Below, in pieces: positions 20,015 through 29,720 of a stretch of 64,000 bases of DNA. Each line of letters begins with the position of its first letter. Position 1 is the stretch's first letter. The notes under the pieces were generated by a model. That model had not been told where the DNA came from, did no database searches, and was given only the letters and a program-made list of their open reading frames with translations. The stretch comes from Pleomorphomonas sp. NRK KF1 (GTDB lineage Bacteria > Pseudomonadota > Alphaproteobacteria > Rhizobiales > Pleomorphomonadaceae). The translations under genes were made by a program, and so were the position numbers. Location of the stretch: the NCBI RefSeq assembly GCF_023721755.1, contig NZ_JAMDLH010000001.1:682001-746000 (forward strand). The letters run 5' to 3'.

Positions 20015-20677
20015 CTACCCGATGACCCTTGCGATCAGCTCCCACAACGCCGGGGCCCGATAGTCGGGCACGGCGATGTCGGCGCCATTCTGCTTCACCG
20101 TCGCCTCGTCGAGCGTCGTGGTCAGCCCCACCGTGGCGATCTTGGCCGCGTGAGCCGCCCGCAACCCCGGCGGCGCGTCTTCGAAGGCGATCGCCCGGTC
20201 GGCGGAAACGCCGAGCCGTTCGAGGCCGGTGAGGTAAGGCAGCGGATCGGGCTTGCCCCGCTCCAGCTCCGTGCCGATCACGATGGTGTGGAAATACTCG
20301 GCAACACCGAGCTGGGCCAGCATGTCGCTCACGTTGGGACGCGGCGCGTTGGAAACGACGGCCAGCCCGACCTTGTGCTCCACAGCCCAGTTCAGCACAT
20401 CGATCAATCCATCGATCGGCTGGAGCCGACCGACGATCAGCCGCCGGAACAGCGCTTCCTTCTCGTCGGCAAGGCGCGGGTGCTCCGCCTCCGCGACATG
20501 CGGAAAAAGATTCTTGAAAATCAAAGAATTGGCCTGACCGGAAACGTATTTCAGAAAGGTCGGCTCATCGATGTCGACGCCATAGGCCCTGCCGAACTCC
20601 ACGAAGGCTTCGTGATGGAAAGGGTCGCTGTCGGTCAGCGTTCCATCCATGTCGAACAGCAGGGCACGTGAAAACAT
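20015..20677 (-). CDS. HAD-superfamily phosphatase (beta-phosphoglucomutase-like)
   Basis: This roughly 220-residue haloacid-dehalogenase family protein has motif I LLFDMDGTLTDSD at the N terminus, motif II VVSNAPRPN, motif III lysine in ERGKPDPLPYL and motif IV IAFEDAPPGL. The small helical cap places it among sugar-phosphate phosphatases and beta-phosphoglucomutases. DSDPFHHEAF resembles the substrate-specificity loop of that group. The start at 20677 has GGAG nine bases upstream and gives the usual family N terminus; two in-frame ATGs upstream (20725, 20734) would add 16-19 unmatched residues. The substrate is unknown. Confidence 0.85.
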   Translation of the reverse strand: MFSRALLFDMDGTLTDSDPFHHEAFVEFGRAYGVDIDEPTFLKYVSGQANSLIFKNLFPHVAEAEHPRLADEKEALFRRLIVGRLQPIDGLIDVLNWAVEHKVGLAVVSNAPRPNVSDMLAQLGVAEYFHTIVIGTELERGKPDPLPYLTGLERLGVSADRAIAFEDAPPGLRAAHAAKIATVGLTTTLDEATVKQNGADIAVPDYRAPALWELIARVIG

Positions 20678-20855
20678 CGGTTGGGACTCCGGTCGCGGCA
20701 GCGCGTCTTTGACGGCGGTTTGCATACACCGCACACCCCTGCCGGTCCAGCCGCGCCGCGCTCATTCGACAAGTCGGACTGCCGGACTTTTAATCTTCCA
20801 TTCCGAATGCGCGATATGTATTGATCTCTCCATAAGCACAATAAAGCGGACCCAA

Positions 20856-21776
20856 ATGGAACTACGCCAACTGCAGCATTTCGTCGCCGTCGCCGAGGAG
20901 ATGCACTTCACCCGCGCCGCTCGCCGCGTCAACATCGTGCAGTCGGCGCTGTCGACATCGATCCGCGCGCTTGAAGAGGAACTTGCCGCCAAGCTGTTCA
21001 TGCGCAACACGCGCCAGGTCCAGCTCACGGCCGCCGGCCGTGTCTTTCTCGACAAGGCGCGCCTCGCCCTTGAAGCCGTACGCGAAGCGCGCGACGCGGT
21101 TGCCGCCGTACAGGGGCTGACGCGCGGACGCCTTGCCATCGGCACGGTGCAGAGCCTGCCGGCCTTCGTCGACCTGCCGGCCCTTCTTGCCTCGTTCCAC
21201 GAACTCTACCCCGGTATCGAAGTCCGCCTCTGCCAGGGCAATGCCGACCATCTCGTCGACAAGATACGGTCCGGCGCCATCGACCTCGCCATCGTGCCGC
21301 TGATCGAGGCGCCGCGCGGCATCGCCACCAAGATGATCGCCTGCGAATACCTCGTCGCCATCTGCTCGAAAAATCATCCGCTGGCCGGCCGTACCGACGT
21401 TCCGCTTTCGGCCTTCCGCGACGAGCCCTTCGTCGATTTCGAGCAGGCCTGGGGCACGCGCCAGCTGGTCGACACCGGGTTTCGCCATGCCGGCGTCGAA
21501 CGTCGTGTCGCCTTCGAGGTGAATGACCTCGGCACGCTGATCGAACTGGTCTCGCGCGGGCTCGGCGTCGCACTCGTCCCCGAGGCGATCGCCGAGGCGG
21601 AGGCCGAAACACTCGGCGTCGTTCGCCTTGCCGAACCGCAGATGTGCTGGGAGCTGGCGGTTGCCTCGCTCGCCGGCAGCGGCGACGAGGTCATCCTCGA
21701 CGGCGCGCCGAAGGCCTTCATGGATCTGCTGATCGCCGCTCCGAGCGTCGAAGACGAGAAAGAGGCAGCGGCCTGA
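20856..21776 (+). CDS. LysR-family transcriptional regulator
   Basis: This 306-residue regulator has an N-terminal winged helix-turn-helix (MELRQLQHFVAVAEEMHFTRAARRVNIVQSALS, residues 1-35) and a type 2 periplasmic-binding-fold effector domain. The EEMHFTRAAR form of the motif is common in a subgroup that controls divergently placed oxidoreductase genes. It is divergent from the HAD gene (180 bases apart) and convergent with the epimerase gene. Its target is not evident from the sequence. Confidence 0.88.
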   Translation: MELRQLQHFVAVAEEMHFTRAARRVNIVQSALSTSIRALEEELAAKLFMRNTRQVQLTAAGRVFLDKARLALEAVREARDAVAAVQGLTRGRLAIGTVQSLPAFVDLPALLASFHELYPGIEVRLCQGNADHLVDKIRSGAIDLAIVPLIEAPRGIATKMIACEYLVAICSKNHPLAGRTDVPLSAFRDEPFVDFEQAWGTRQLVDTGFRHAGVERRVAFEVNDLGTLIELVSRGLGVALVPEAIAEAEAETLGVVRLAEPQMCWELAVASLAGSGDEVILDGAPKAFMDLLIAAPSVEDEKEAAA

Positions 21777-21803
21777 CAGGCGGCGCCGCCCCTTTCGTCG
21801 ACG

Positions 21804-22697
21804 TCAGCTCACATACTTCCGCCAGTCGTGCTGCTCCTTGAAGCCGAGCACGGAACGAATCTTCTCGTTTGAGATCGGCGCTTCGTTGCCGACGAGCGGC
21901 CGGCTGTGCGGGGTGTTCGGGCAAACCTTCTTGAGGAAAGCCTCGGTCGGCTCGCGGGCGGTGATCGTGTCGTTGACGGCGTTGAACACCTGGAAGCCCA
22001 GCCCGCTCTTGCCGATGGCGAGGTGGACGATCTCGCCGAGATCGCGAGCGTCGATATAGCTCCAGGCGTTGCGCTTGCGCGTCAGCGGATCTTCCATGAA
22101 GCCGGGGAAGTTGGCGTATTCGTGCGGCTCGATGACGTTGCCGATCCTGAGCGCGTAGATGTCGGCGTCGTAACGCATGGCGAAGGCGCGCGCCGTCTTC
22201 TCGTTCACCACCTTGGACAGGCCGTAGCTGTCCATCGGGTCGGTGTCGTAGTCCTCGGTCAGCGGGAACTGGTGGAAGTCCTTGTCGCCCTCGGCAAAGC
22301 AGACGCCGAAGGTCGTCTCGCTCGAGGCGATGATCACCTTGCGGATGCCGAGCTTCATCGCCGCCTCGATGACGTTGTAGGTCGACATCACGTTGGTCTG
22401 GAAGGTGTGATTGTCCGGCGTCAGCAGGATGCGCGGCACCGCCGCGAAATGCACGACCGCGTCGGGCAGCACCGGGCGGGAACCGCTGGCGAGGCTGTCG
22501 AAATCGAAATGCATCGACAGAGCGCTGTAGACCTGGCCGGCATCGGTCAGGTCGCAGGCGAGCGTCGTCACGCCGGGGCAGTCGAGCGGCTTGAGGTCGA
22601 GATTGAAGACATCGTGCCCTTTTGCCTTGAGATAGGGCACCACATGGCGGCCAGCCTTGCCCGAGCCGCCGGTGAAGACGATCTTGCTTCCCATCAT
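21804..22697 (-). CDS. NAD-dependent epimerase/dehydratase family protein
   Basis: This 297-residue extended short-chain dehydrogenase has the nucleotide-binding GGSGKAG at residues 10-16 and the catalytic Tyr158 and Lys162 (YGLSK), with Ser125/126 as the third member. GNVIEPHEYANFPGF and the DARDLGEIVHLAI block are typical of uronate or sugar-nucleotide-type epimerases acting on free sugar acids or nucleotide sugars. A GGAGACA site precedes the tandem ATGs. It is followed by an SDR and an aldo/keto reductase upstream on the same strand, suggesting a small sugar-oxidation operon (23.6-21.8 kb). Exact substrate unknown. Confidence 0.85.
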   Translation of the reverse strand: MMGSKIVFTGGSGKAGRHVVPYLKAKGHDVFNLDLKPLDCPGVTTLACDLTDAGQVYSALSMHFDFDSLASGSRPVLPDAVVHFAAVPRILLTPDNHTFQTNVMSTYNVIEAAMKLGIRKVIIASSETTFGVCFAEGDKDFHQFPLTEDYDTDPMDSYGLSKVVNEKTARAFAMRYDADIYALRIGNVIEPHEYANFPGFMEDPLTRKRNAWSYIDARDLGEIVHLAIGKSGLGFQVFNAVNDTITAREPTEAFLKKVCPNTPHSRPLVGNEAPISNEKIRSVLGFKEQHDWRKYVS

Positions 22698-22737
22698 TGT
22701 CTCCGAAGTTTCAGGCGCATGACATCGCGGTAGGACG

Positions 22738-23514
22738 TCAGGTCATCAGTTGACCGCCATTCGCCTCAAGGACCTGGCCGATCATGTAGCCGGACAGGCT
22801 CTCGGAGGCGAGGAACAGGTAGGGTCCGACCATGTCTTCCGGTTTGGCGAGGCGCTGCAGCGGGATGGTGACGCGCATCGCTTCCAGATAGGCCTGATCG
22901 GAGTAGCGCTCATGAAATGGCGTCTCTACGATTCCCGGCGCCACCGCGTTGACGCGGACGCCGAAGGGCGCGAACTCCTTGGCCATGCCGCGCGTCACGT
23001 TCTCGATGAACGCCTTGGCCGAACCGTAGGGACCGGCGCCGAGGCTGGCGCCGGTGCGGGCGGCGATCGACGTGGTGTTGACGATGAATCCCTGCTGCGC
23101 CTTGAGGAAAGGCAATGCGGCATGGGAAGCCACCAGCACGGACCGGACGTTGAGACCGATCACCTCGTCGAACACCGCCTCGTCGAAGGCGGCGTAGGGC
23201 ATGCGCGCCACCATGCCGCCGGCGTTGTTGATGAGGCCGTCGAGCCGCCCGAAGGCCATGGCCGTCTCCTCGACCACCCGGGCAACCTCGGCCGGCTTGG
23301 TGACGTCGCCATGAACGGCCGTCGCCTTGCCGCCGGCGGCGCGGATGTCGGCACAAAGCCCCTCGGCGGCAGCGGCGGACGAGTTGTAGTGAACGCCAAC
23401 GGACGCTCCTTGCTCGGCGAAGGCACGCGCCAGGGCCGCGCCAATGCCGGAAGAAGCCCCCGTGATGAGCACGGCCTTACCGGCGAGATCGGGAATGCTG
23501 AGCGGCTTCGTCAT
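22738..23514 (-). CDS. Short-chain dehydrogenase/reductase (classical SDR)
   Basis: This 258-residue cytosolic oxidoreductase has TGASSGIG at residues 18-25, NNAG at 96-99 and the catalytic triad Ser149, Tyr163 and Lys167 (GPYGSAKAF). The C terminus, GYMIGQVLEANGGQLM, is the usual end of 3-oxoacyl-ACP-reductase-like SDRs. The ATG at 23514 follows a GGAGG site; an open frame of 61 codons upstream overlaps the reductase gene and is not used. It lies 40 bases before the epimerase gene and 91 bases after the aldo/keto reductase gene. The substrate, likely a sugar or polyol, is not known. Confidence 0.87.
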   Translation of the reverse strand: MTKPLSIPDLAGKAVLITGASSGIGAALARAFAEQGASVGVHYNSSAAAAEGLCADIRAAGGKATAVHGDVTKPAEVARVVEETAMAFGRLDGLINNAGGMVARMPYAAFDEAVFDEVIGLNVRSVLVASHAALPFLKAQQGFIVNTTSIAARTGASLGAGPYGSAKAFIENVTRGMAKEFAPFGVRVNAVAPGIVETPFHERYSDQAYLEAMRVTIPLQRLAKPEDMVGPYLFLASESLSGYMIGQVLEANGGQLMT

Positions 23515-23605
23515 AAGGGGCCTCCTTCGTCGCGCGATCACGGGAACAGAACAAGCAAAGCCTGTCCCGTCACCGCTGTCCATCGGCAAGCCGGCTATGC
23601 GGCTC

Positions 23606-24580
<975 letters not shown>

Positions 24581-24715
24581 GGTGTTCCCTCCCTGGCGAA
24601 GCCGCTGAATCGATCATTGGCGTTCGGTGCATCTGTCTTCGGTCCGACAGTCAATCGTCGATGCTTTGATCCGTCAAATGGATTGTCGAGATAAGATTGA
24701 TCTCACACACTGAAA

Positions 24716-24739
24716 CAAAGCGCCTCTCAATGCGCTTTG
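24716..24739. promoter_or_regulatory. Inverted repeat between reductase and alpha-glucosidase genes
   Basis: CAAAGCGC-N8-GCGCTTTG has perfect eight-base arms in the divergent promoter region (24581-24870). A second, weaker repeat TTCATC-N8-GATGAA lies at 24790-24809, nearer the alpha-glucosidase. Both are candidate operators. No regulator gene adjoins, and the repeat could also act as a hairpin. Confidence 0.45.
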
Positions 24740-24870
24740 GATGTCACGTTCGCAGCTTTTCCTCGCCATGAAGCCGCCAAGCATGTCACTTCATCCTCGT
24801 TGTGATGAATCGTTTTTGCTAGCGTTGATCTCATCGGGGCGCCCTGAGAGGCGCGCAAAGGAAGAAAGCC

Positions 24871-26544
24871 ATGTCGGAACAGGAAGAACCCATCGGCCGC
24901 CGTTGGTGGAAGGAAGCCGTCGTCTACCAGATCTATCCGCGCTCCTTTCAGGACTCGAACGGCGATGGGATCGGCGACATCCCCGGCATCATCTCGCGTC
25001 TCGACTATCTCAAGGGCCTCGGCGTCGACGTGGTGTGGCTCAGCCCACACTATGACTCTCCCAATGCAGACAACGGCTACGACATTCGCGACTACCGCAA
25101 GGTGATGGCCGAGTTCGGCACCATGGCCGATTTCGATGCCTTGCTCGCCGGTCTCAAGGCGCGCGGTATGCGCCTCATCGTCGACCTTGTGGTCAACCAC
25201 TCCTCGGACGAGCATGTCTGGTTCGTCGAAAGCCGCAAGTCGAAGGACAATCCCTATCGCGACTACTATATCTGGCACCCCGGTCGCGGCGACGGACCGC
25301 CGAACGACTGGCGCTCCTATTTCTCCGGTTCAGCCTGGACGCTCGATCCGGCCACCGGCGAGTATTATCTGCATCTCTTCGCCGACAAGCAGCCCGACCT
25401 CAACTGGGAGAACGACAAGGTGCGCGCCGAGGTCTACGACCTCATGCGTTTCTGGCTCGACAAGGGTGTTGACGGCTTCCGCATGGATGTCATTCCGATG
25501 ATCTCCAAGGAGCAGACCTTCCCCGATTACCCGCCGGAGCACCGCGAACGCACCGAGTATTACCACGCGGTGGGGCCGCGCCTGCACGAGTTCCTCCAGG
25601 AGATGAACCGCGAAGTTCTCTCGAAATACGACGTGATGACGGTGGGCGAGGCCTTCGGCGTCACGTCCGAGCAGACGCTCGACCTCGTCGACGAGCGGCG
25701 CGGCGAGCTGAACATGATCTTCAGCTTCGACGCCGTCCGTCTTTGCAACGATGGCCATCGTTACAGACCGTGGGCGCTGCCCGAGTTGAAAGCGATCTAC
25801 CGCCGCCTTGAGGAGAACGTCGGCCCCCACGGCTGGAACACCGTCTTCCTGGCCAACCACGACAATGCCCGTCTCGTCAGCAGCTTCGGTGACGACGCCG
25901 AGCCCTGGCGCGTGCCATCGGCCAAACTACTAGCCACGATGCTGATGACGCTGCACGGAACGCCGTTCATTTACCAAGGCGACGAGTTGGGAATGACCAA
26001 CTATCCCTTCACGTCGATCGAGCAATACGACGACATTGCCGTCCGGAACGCCTGGAAAGCCGAAGTGCTGACCGGCCGAGTGCCGGCAAAGGACTTCCTT
26101 GACGGCATGGCGCGCACCAGTCGCGACCATTCTCGCACGCCGATGCAATGGAATGCTGGGCCGAACGGCGGTTTTACTTCCGCCGAAAAGGCTTGGCTCG
26201 CCGTCAATCCCAATACCGCAAGCATCAATGCCGAGGCGGCGCTGGCCGACCCCGGCTCGATCTACCATTACTATGCGAAGCTAACCAAGCTGCGCCGGTC
26301 GCACCCTGCCCTCGTCTACGGCGATTTCGAGGATCTTGCGCCGGCGCATTCCAAGCTGTTCGCCTATACCCGCAAGCTGGGAAGCGAGACCTTGCTCGTC
26401 CTGCTCAACTTCTCGCGCGAGACGATAGAGATCGAGCTTCCGGCCGGCGTCACGGTCGGAGAACGACTGCTTGGCAACCTGGCCACGCCTTCGGACGGAA
26501 GCCGGCTGGCCGGCTGGGAGGCGCGGGTTCACCGCGTCCGTTGA
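24871..26544 (+). CDS. aglA: Alpha-glucosidase, GH13 family
   Basis: This 557-residue cytosolic GH13 enzyme resembles the oligo-1,6-glucosidase/AglA group of rhizobia. The catalytic residues are Asp206 (nucleophile, GFRMDV), Glu260 (acid/base, VGEAFG) and Asp331 (transition-state, ANHDNAR). Opening motifs WWKEAVVYQIYPRSFQDSNGDGIGD are diagnostic for the family. A GGAAGAAAG ribosome site precedes the start. It hydrolyses short alpha-glucosides or disaccharides such as sucrose, maltose or trehalose isomers. No alpha-glucoside transporter lies beside it in this window. The symbol is given by family resemblance. Confidence 0.88.
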   Translation: MSEQEEPIGRRWWKEAVVYQIYPRSFQDSNGDGIGDIPGIISRLDYLKGLGVDVVWLSPHYDSPNADNGYDIRDYRKVMAEFGTMADFDALLAGLKARGMRLIVDLVVNHSSDEHVWFVESRKSKDNPYRDYYIWHPGRGDGPPNDWRSYFSGSAWTLDPATGEYYLHLFADKQPDLNWENDKVRAEVYDLMRFWLDKGVDGFRMDVIPMISKEQTFPDYPPEHRERTEYYHAVGPRLHEFLQEMNREVLSKYDVMTVGEAFGVTSEQTLDLVDERRGELNMIFSFDAVRLCNDGHRYRPWALPELKAIYRRLEENVGPHGWNTVFLANHDNARLVSSFGDDAEPWRVPSAKLLATMLMTLHGTPFIYQGDELGMTNYPFTSIEQYDDIAVRNAWKAEVLTGRVPAKDFLDGMARTSRDHSRTPMQWNAGPNGGFTSAEKAWLAVNPNTASINAEAALADPGSIYHYYAKLTKLRRSHPALVYGDFEDLAPAHSKLFAYTRKLGSETLLVLLNFSRETIEIELPAGVTVGERLLGNLATPSDGSRLAGWEARVHRVR

Positions 26545-26563
26545 CGCCAGGGGATGGAGACGG

Positions 26564-26944
26564 CTACGGCCCGGTGATGATCGGGCCGTTCTTCTCCGTC
26601 CACTCGATCATGCTTCCGGGATAGACGCCGACATCCGAGCGCCCGGCGGCTTCGGCAACGTCCACCGCCTGCCCGGCGCGTCGGCCGGAACGACACATCA
26701 GGACGACAGGAATATCGGATGGCGGCGGCAACTGTTCGGCCTTGAAGGTCGACAGAGGCAGGTTGACGGCGCCCGGAATATGACTGACCGCGAACTCGTC
26801 GGCCTCCCGAACGTCGACGAGATGGATGCGGTTGGACTTCAGCCCGGCCCGCACCTGATCGAAGCTGAAAATCTCCCCGGCCACAGCCGGCCCGGCAAGA
26901 GACAGAAACAAACCGCCGAGAAACGCCCAGTTCAACAGCCGCAT
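26564..26944 (-). CDS. Periplasmic rhodanese-domain protein
   Basis: This 126-residue protein has a signal peptide (residues 1-22, cleaved after AVA) and one rhodanese domain. The persulfide-carrying cysteine is in the active loop CRSGRR near residue 89, and the domain opens with LVDVREADEF and HIPGAVNLPL. It may shuttle sulfane sulfur or act in thiol chemistry in the periplasm. It is convergent with the alpha-glucosidase and lies 130 bases downstream of ybdD, beyond a terminator, so it probably has its own promoter. Confidence 0.87.
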   Translation of the reverse strand: MRLLNWAFLGGLFLSLAGPAVAGEIFSFDQVRAGLKSNRIHLVDVREADEFAVSHIPGAVNLPLSTFKAEQLPPPSDIPVVLMCRSGRRAGQAVDVAEAAGRSDVGVYPGSMIEWTEKNGPIITGP

Positions 26945-27020
26945 CGGTCAATCCCTCATGTTGTCCTCCGCGAACATGGAGGCCGAGGCGGGAGGATTGC
27001 AAGAACGATTGTCGAAATAA

Positions 27021-27055
27021 CGGCGCCGGCCTCTTCACTGGAGAAGCCGGCGCCG
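27021..27055 (-). terminator. Terminator after the cstA-ybdD operon
   Basis: On the minus strand CGGCGCCGGC pairs with GCCGGCGCCG with a 15-base loop region that can pair further. It is followed by TTATTTCG. Confidence 0.65.
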
Positions 27056-27073
27056 CACTTGAGACGCTCACCA

Positions 27074-27304
27074 TCAGCAGCAGCGGAACACTCCGCCGTT
27101 GGAGCCTCCGCCGTAGCGGCGCTCCTGGCTGTTGCGGAAGAACTCTTCCTTCGTCATGACCGGCTCGTCAGGATGGTTGGCTCCCCGATGGGCGACATAG
27201 GTGTCGTAATCGGGAACACCGACCATCAGCCGCGCCGTCTGGGCGAGCTTCTGGCCCACCTTTCGCGGATCAGGTAGCCTGAGGCCGCACACCTGGCATG
27301 TCAT
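27074..27304 (-). CDS. YbdD/YjiX family small protein
   Basis: This 76-residue protein matches the YbdD/YjiX family found directly after CstA-type peptide or pyruvate transporters. It contains GVPDYDTYVAHRGANHPDEPVMTKEEFFRNSQERRYGG, the usual family core, plus CxxC near the N terminus and a Cys-Cys C-terminal end. In E. coli the YjiX partner is needed for the transporter's activity. The start at 27304 lies inside the end of cstA (35-base overlap), so translation is coupled. The length compares with about 65 residues in E. coli. Confidence 0.87.
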   Translation of the reverse strand: MTCQVCGLRLPDPRKVGQKLAQTARLMVGVPDYDTYVAHRGANHPDEPVMTKEEFFRNSQERRYGGGSNGGVFRCC

Positions 27305-29366
27305 CGCCCACCTCGCTGGCCGTTGGCTTCTGCTCGCGCAGCGCCCTGAGCATCGCCTGCACGCCGAACACCAGCATGCCGACGACAATGATCATGAACA
27401 CGGCGGTCAGCGCCGCGTCGACCCACTGGTTGAAGACGACCCGCTGCATCTCCTCCACCGTCTTGGCCGGAGCGAGAATCGTGCCTTCGGCGATCGCCTT
27501 GGAGAAGCGGTTGGCCTGGGCGATGAAACCAACTGCCGGGCGCCCATCGAACAGCTTCTGCCAGCCGGCCGTCAGCGTGCAGACGGAGAGCCAGGTCAGT
27601 GGCACCAGCGCCACCCAGGCATAGGCCTGACGCTTCATCTTGAACAGCATCACCGCTGCGAAGGCGAGAGCGATCGCGGCCAGCATCTGGTTGGCGATGC
27701 CGAACAGCGGCCACAGCGTGTTGATGCCCCCAAGGGGGTCCACGACGCCCTGATAGAGGAAGTAGCCCCACGCGGCGACGGCGAGCGCCGTGGCGACGAG
27801 ATTGGCCGTCCAGCTATGGGTCTGGCGGAAGGCGGGAACCGCCGTACCGATCAGATCCTGGATCATGAAGCGGGCGACGCGCGTGCCGGCGTCGACCGTC
27901 GTCAGGATGAACAGCGCCTCGAACAGGATGGCGAAATGATACCAGAACGGCATCAGCGCCACGCCGCCGATCACGCCCGACAGGATATGCGCCATGCCCA
28001 CCGCAAGCGTCGGCGCACCGCCGGCTCGCGACAGGATGGTCGCCTCGCCGACGTTCTTTGCCATCTCCGTCAGCATGTCCGGCGTGACGGTGAACAGCGG
28101 ATCCCAGCCCGAAATCACCTGCGCCGCCTGATCGGCCGTGGTGCCGATGACGCCGGCCGACGTGTTCATGGCGAAATAGACACCGGGCTCGATGACCGAG
28201 GCGGCGATCAACGCCATGATGCCGACGAAGCTTTCCATCAGCATCGCGCCATAACCGATGAAGCGGAACTGGCTCTCGCTCTCGATCATCTTGGGCGTGG
28301 TGCCCGACGAGATCAGGGCGTGGAAGCCGGAGATGGCGCCGCAAGCGATGGTGATGAACAGGAACGGGAAGAGATTGCCGGAGAACACCGGGCCGGTGCC
28401 GTCGACAAACTTGGTCACCGCCGGCATCTTCATCTCGGGCATCACAAAGACGATGCCGATGGCCAGCGCCAGAATGGTGCCGATCTTCAGGAAGGTCGAC
28501 AGGTAGTCGCGCGGGGCGAGCAGGAACCAAACCGGCAGCACCGAGGCGACGAAGCCGTAACCGATCAGGATGAGCGCCAGCGCCTCGCCCTTGTAGGTGA
28601 ACAGCGGCGCCAGCATCTCGCTTTCCGCAACGGTGCGGCCGAACAGGATGGCGAGCAGCAGCAGCACGACACCGATGAGGCTCATCTCGCCAATGCGACC
28701 TGGCCGGAAGAACCGGCTGTAGAGCCCCATGAGGATGGCGATCGGGATGGTGGCGAACACCGTGAAGGTGCCCCACGGGCTGCCGACCAGCGCCTTGACG
28801 ACGATGAGCGCCAGCACGGCGAGCAGGATGATCATGATCATCAGGATGCCGATCGAGGCAACGACGCCGGGTAGCGGGCCGAGCTCGGTCTTGATCATGT
28901 CGCCAAGCGACCGGCCGTCACGGCGGGTCGAGGCAAACAGGATCAGCAGATCCTGGACGGCGCCGGCGAAAATGACGCCGGCGATCAGCCACATGGTGCC
29001 GGGCAGATAGCCCATCTGCGCGGCCAGCACAGGACCGACCAGAGGGCCGGCGCCGGCGATGGCGGCGAAGTGGTGGCCGAACAGCACGTATTTGTCGGTC
29101 GGGACGTAGTCGAGGCCGTCGTTGTGCCGAACCGCCGGCGTTCGGCGGGAGGGATCCGCGCCCAGGACGCGGCTGACGATATAGAGCGCGTAAAAGCGGA
29201 ACGCGACGAGATAGGTGGCAACGGCTGCGACCACCAGCCACAGCGCATTGATCGTTTCGCCGCGGCTGAGAGCGACGACGCCGAGAGCGCCGGCGCCGAC
29301 GACGGCGATCAGTATCCAGACGAGCCATTCGCCCGGCGAACGGGGCATCTTGGCGACTGCTGACAT
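27270..29366 (-). CDS. cstA: CstA-family carbon starvation/pyruvate transporter
   Basis: This 698-residue inner-membrane protein has about 16-18 hydrophobic segments and closely matches CstA/BtsT transporters. Typical blocks are VRHNDGLDYVPTDKYVLFGHHFAAIAGAGPLVGP and ISGFHALISSGTTPKM. Family members take up pyruvate or peptides under carbon limitation. The ATG at 29366 follows GGGAGGACA; the longer open frame upstream is not supported. It is co-transcribed with ybdD. The 354-base stretch upstream (29367-29720) is AT-richer near 29590 and should hold its promoter, but I see no clear operator there. Confidence 0.93.
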   Translation of the reverse strand: MSAVAKMPRSPGEWLVWILIAVVGAGALGVVALSRGETINALWLVVAAVATYLVAFRFYALYIVSRVLGADPSRRTPAVRHNDGLDYVPTDKYVLFGHHFAAIAGAGPLVGPVLAAQMGYLPGTMWLIAGVIFAGAVQDLLILFASTRRDGRSLGDMIKTELGPLPGVVASIGILMIMIILLAVLALIVVKALVGSPWGTFTVFATIPIAILMGLYSRFFRPGRIGEMSLIGVVLLLLAILFGRTVAESEMLAPLFTYKGEALALILIGYGFVASVLPVWFLLAPRDYLSTFLKIGTILALAIGIVFVMPEMKMPAVTKFVDGTGPVFSGNLFPFLFITIACGAISGFHALISSGTTPKMIESESQFRFIGYGAMLMESFVGIMALIAASVIEPGVYFAMNTSAGVIGTTADQAAQVISGWDPLFTVTPDMLTEMAKNVGEATILSRAGGAPTLAVGMAHILSGVIGGVALMPFWYHFAILFEALFILTTVDAGTRVARFMIQDLIGTAVPAFRQTHSWTANLVATALAVAAWGYFLYQGVVDPLGGINTLWPLFGIANQMLAAIALAFAAVMLFKMKRQAYAWVALVPLTWLSVCTLTAGWQKLFDGRPAVGFIAQANRFSKAIAEGTILAPAKTVEEMQRVVFNQWVDAALTAVFMIIVVGMLVFGVQAMLRALREQKPTASEVGDDMPGVRPQAT

Positions 29367-29720
29367 CTTGTCCTCCCGACGGAACCCGACCAAGGGAGGG
29401 TGGCTGCAGACAAGCCTTCCCGTTGCCCCGACAGGATCTGCCGGGCGCCAAAGGGATTGATTCTGAGTCTGATTCCACCAGTCACCGCCGCGTCGACCGA
29501 CCATCCTCCTCCCCAGGACTCTGATCCGGACCAACAACGGCGGCCCACTCCCTCGGCAGCCTTCCGCTTCACTGTAACGATGCGAACAGTACTGGATTAT
29601 TGTATCGCCTCATTCACGACAAGGTGAAGAAACGCTTAACGTGCGATGTTTCCCTTAGCAAATAGGATGATAAAGCCCCGCTTTTCCCGGGACTGCGCGC
29701 CGGAGAAGGCAAGCGCCCGA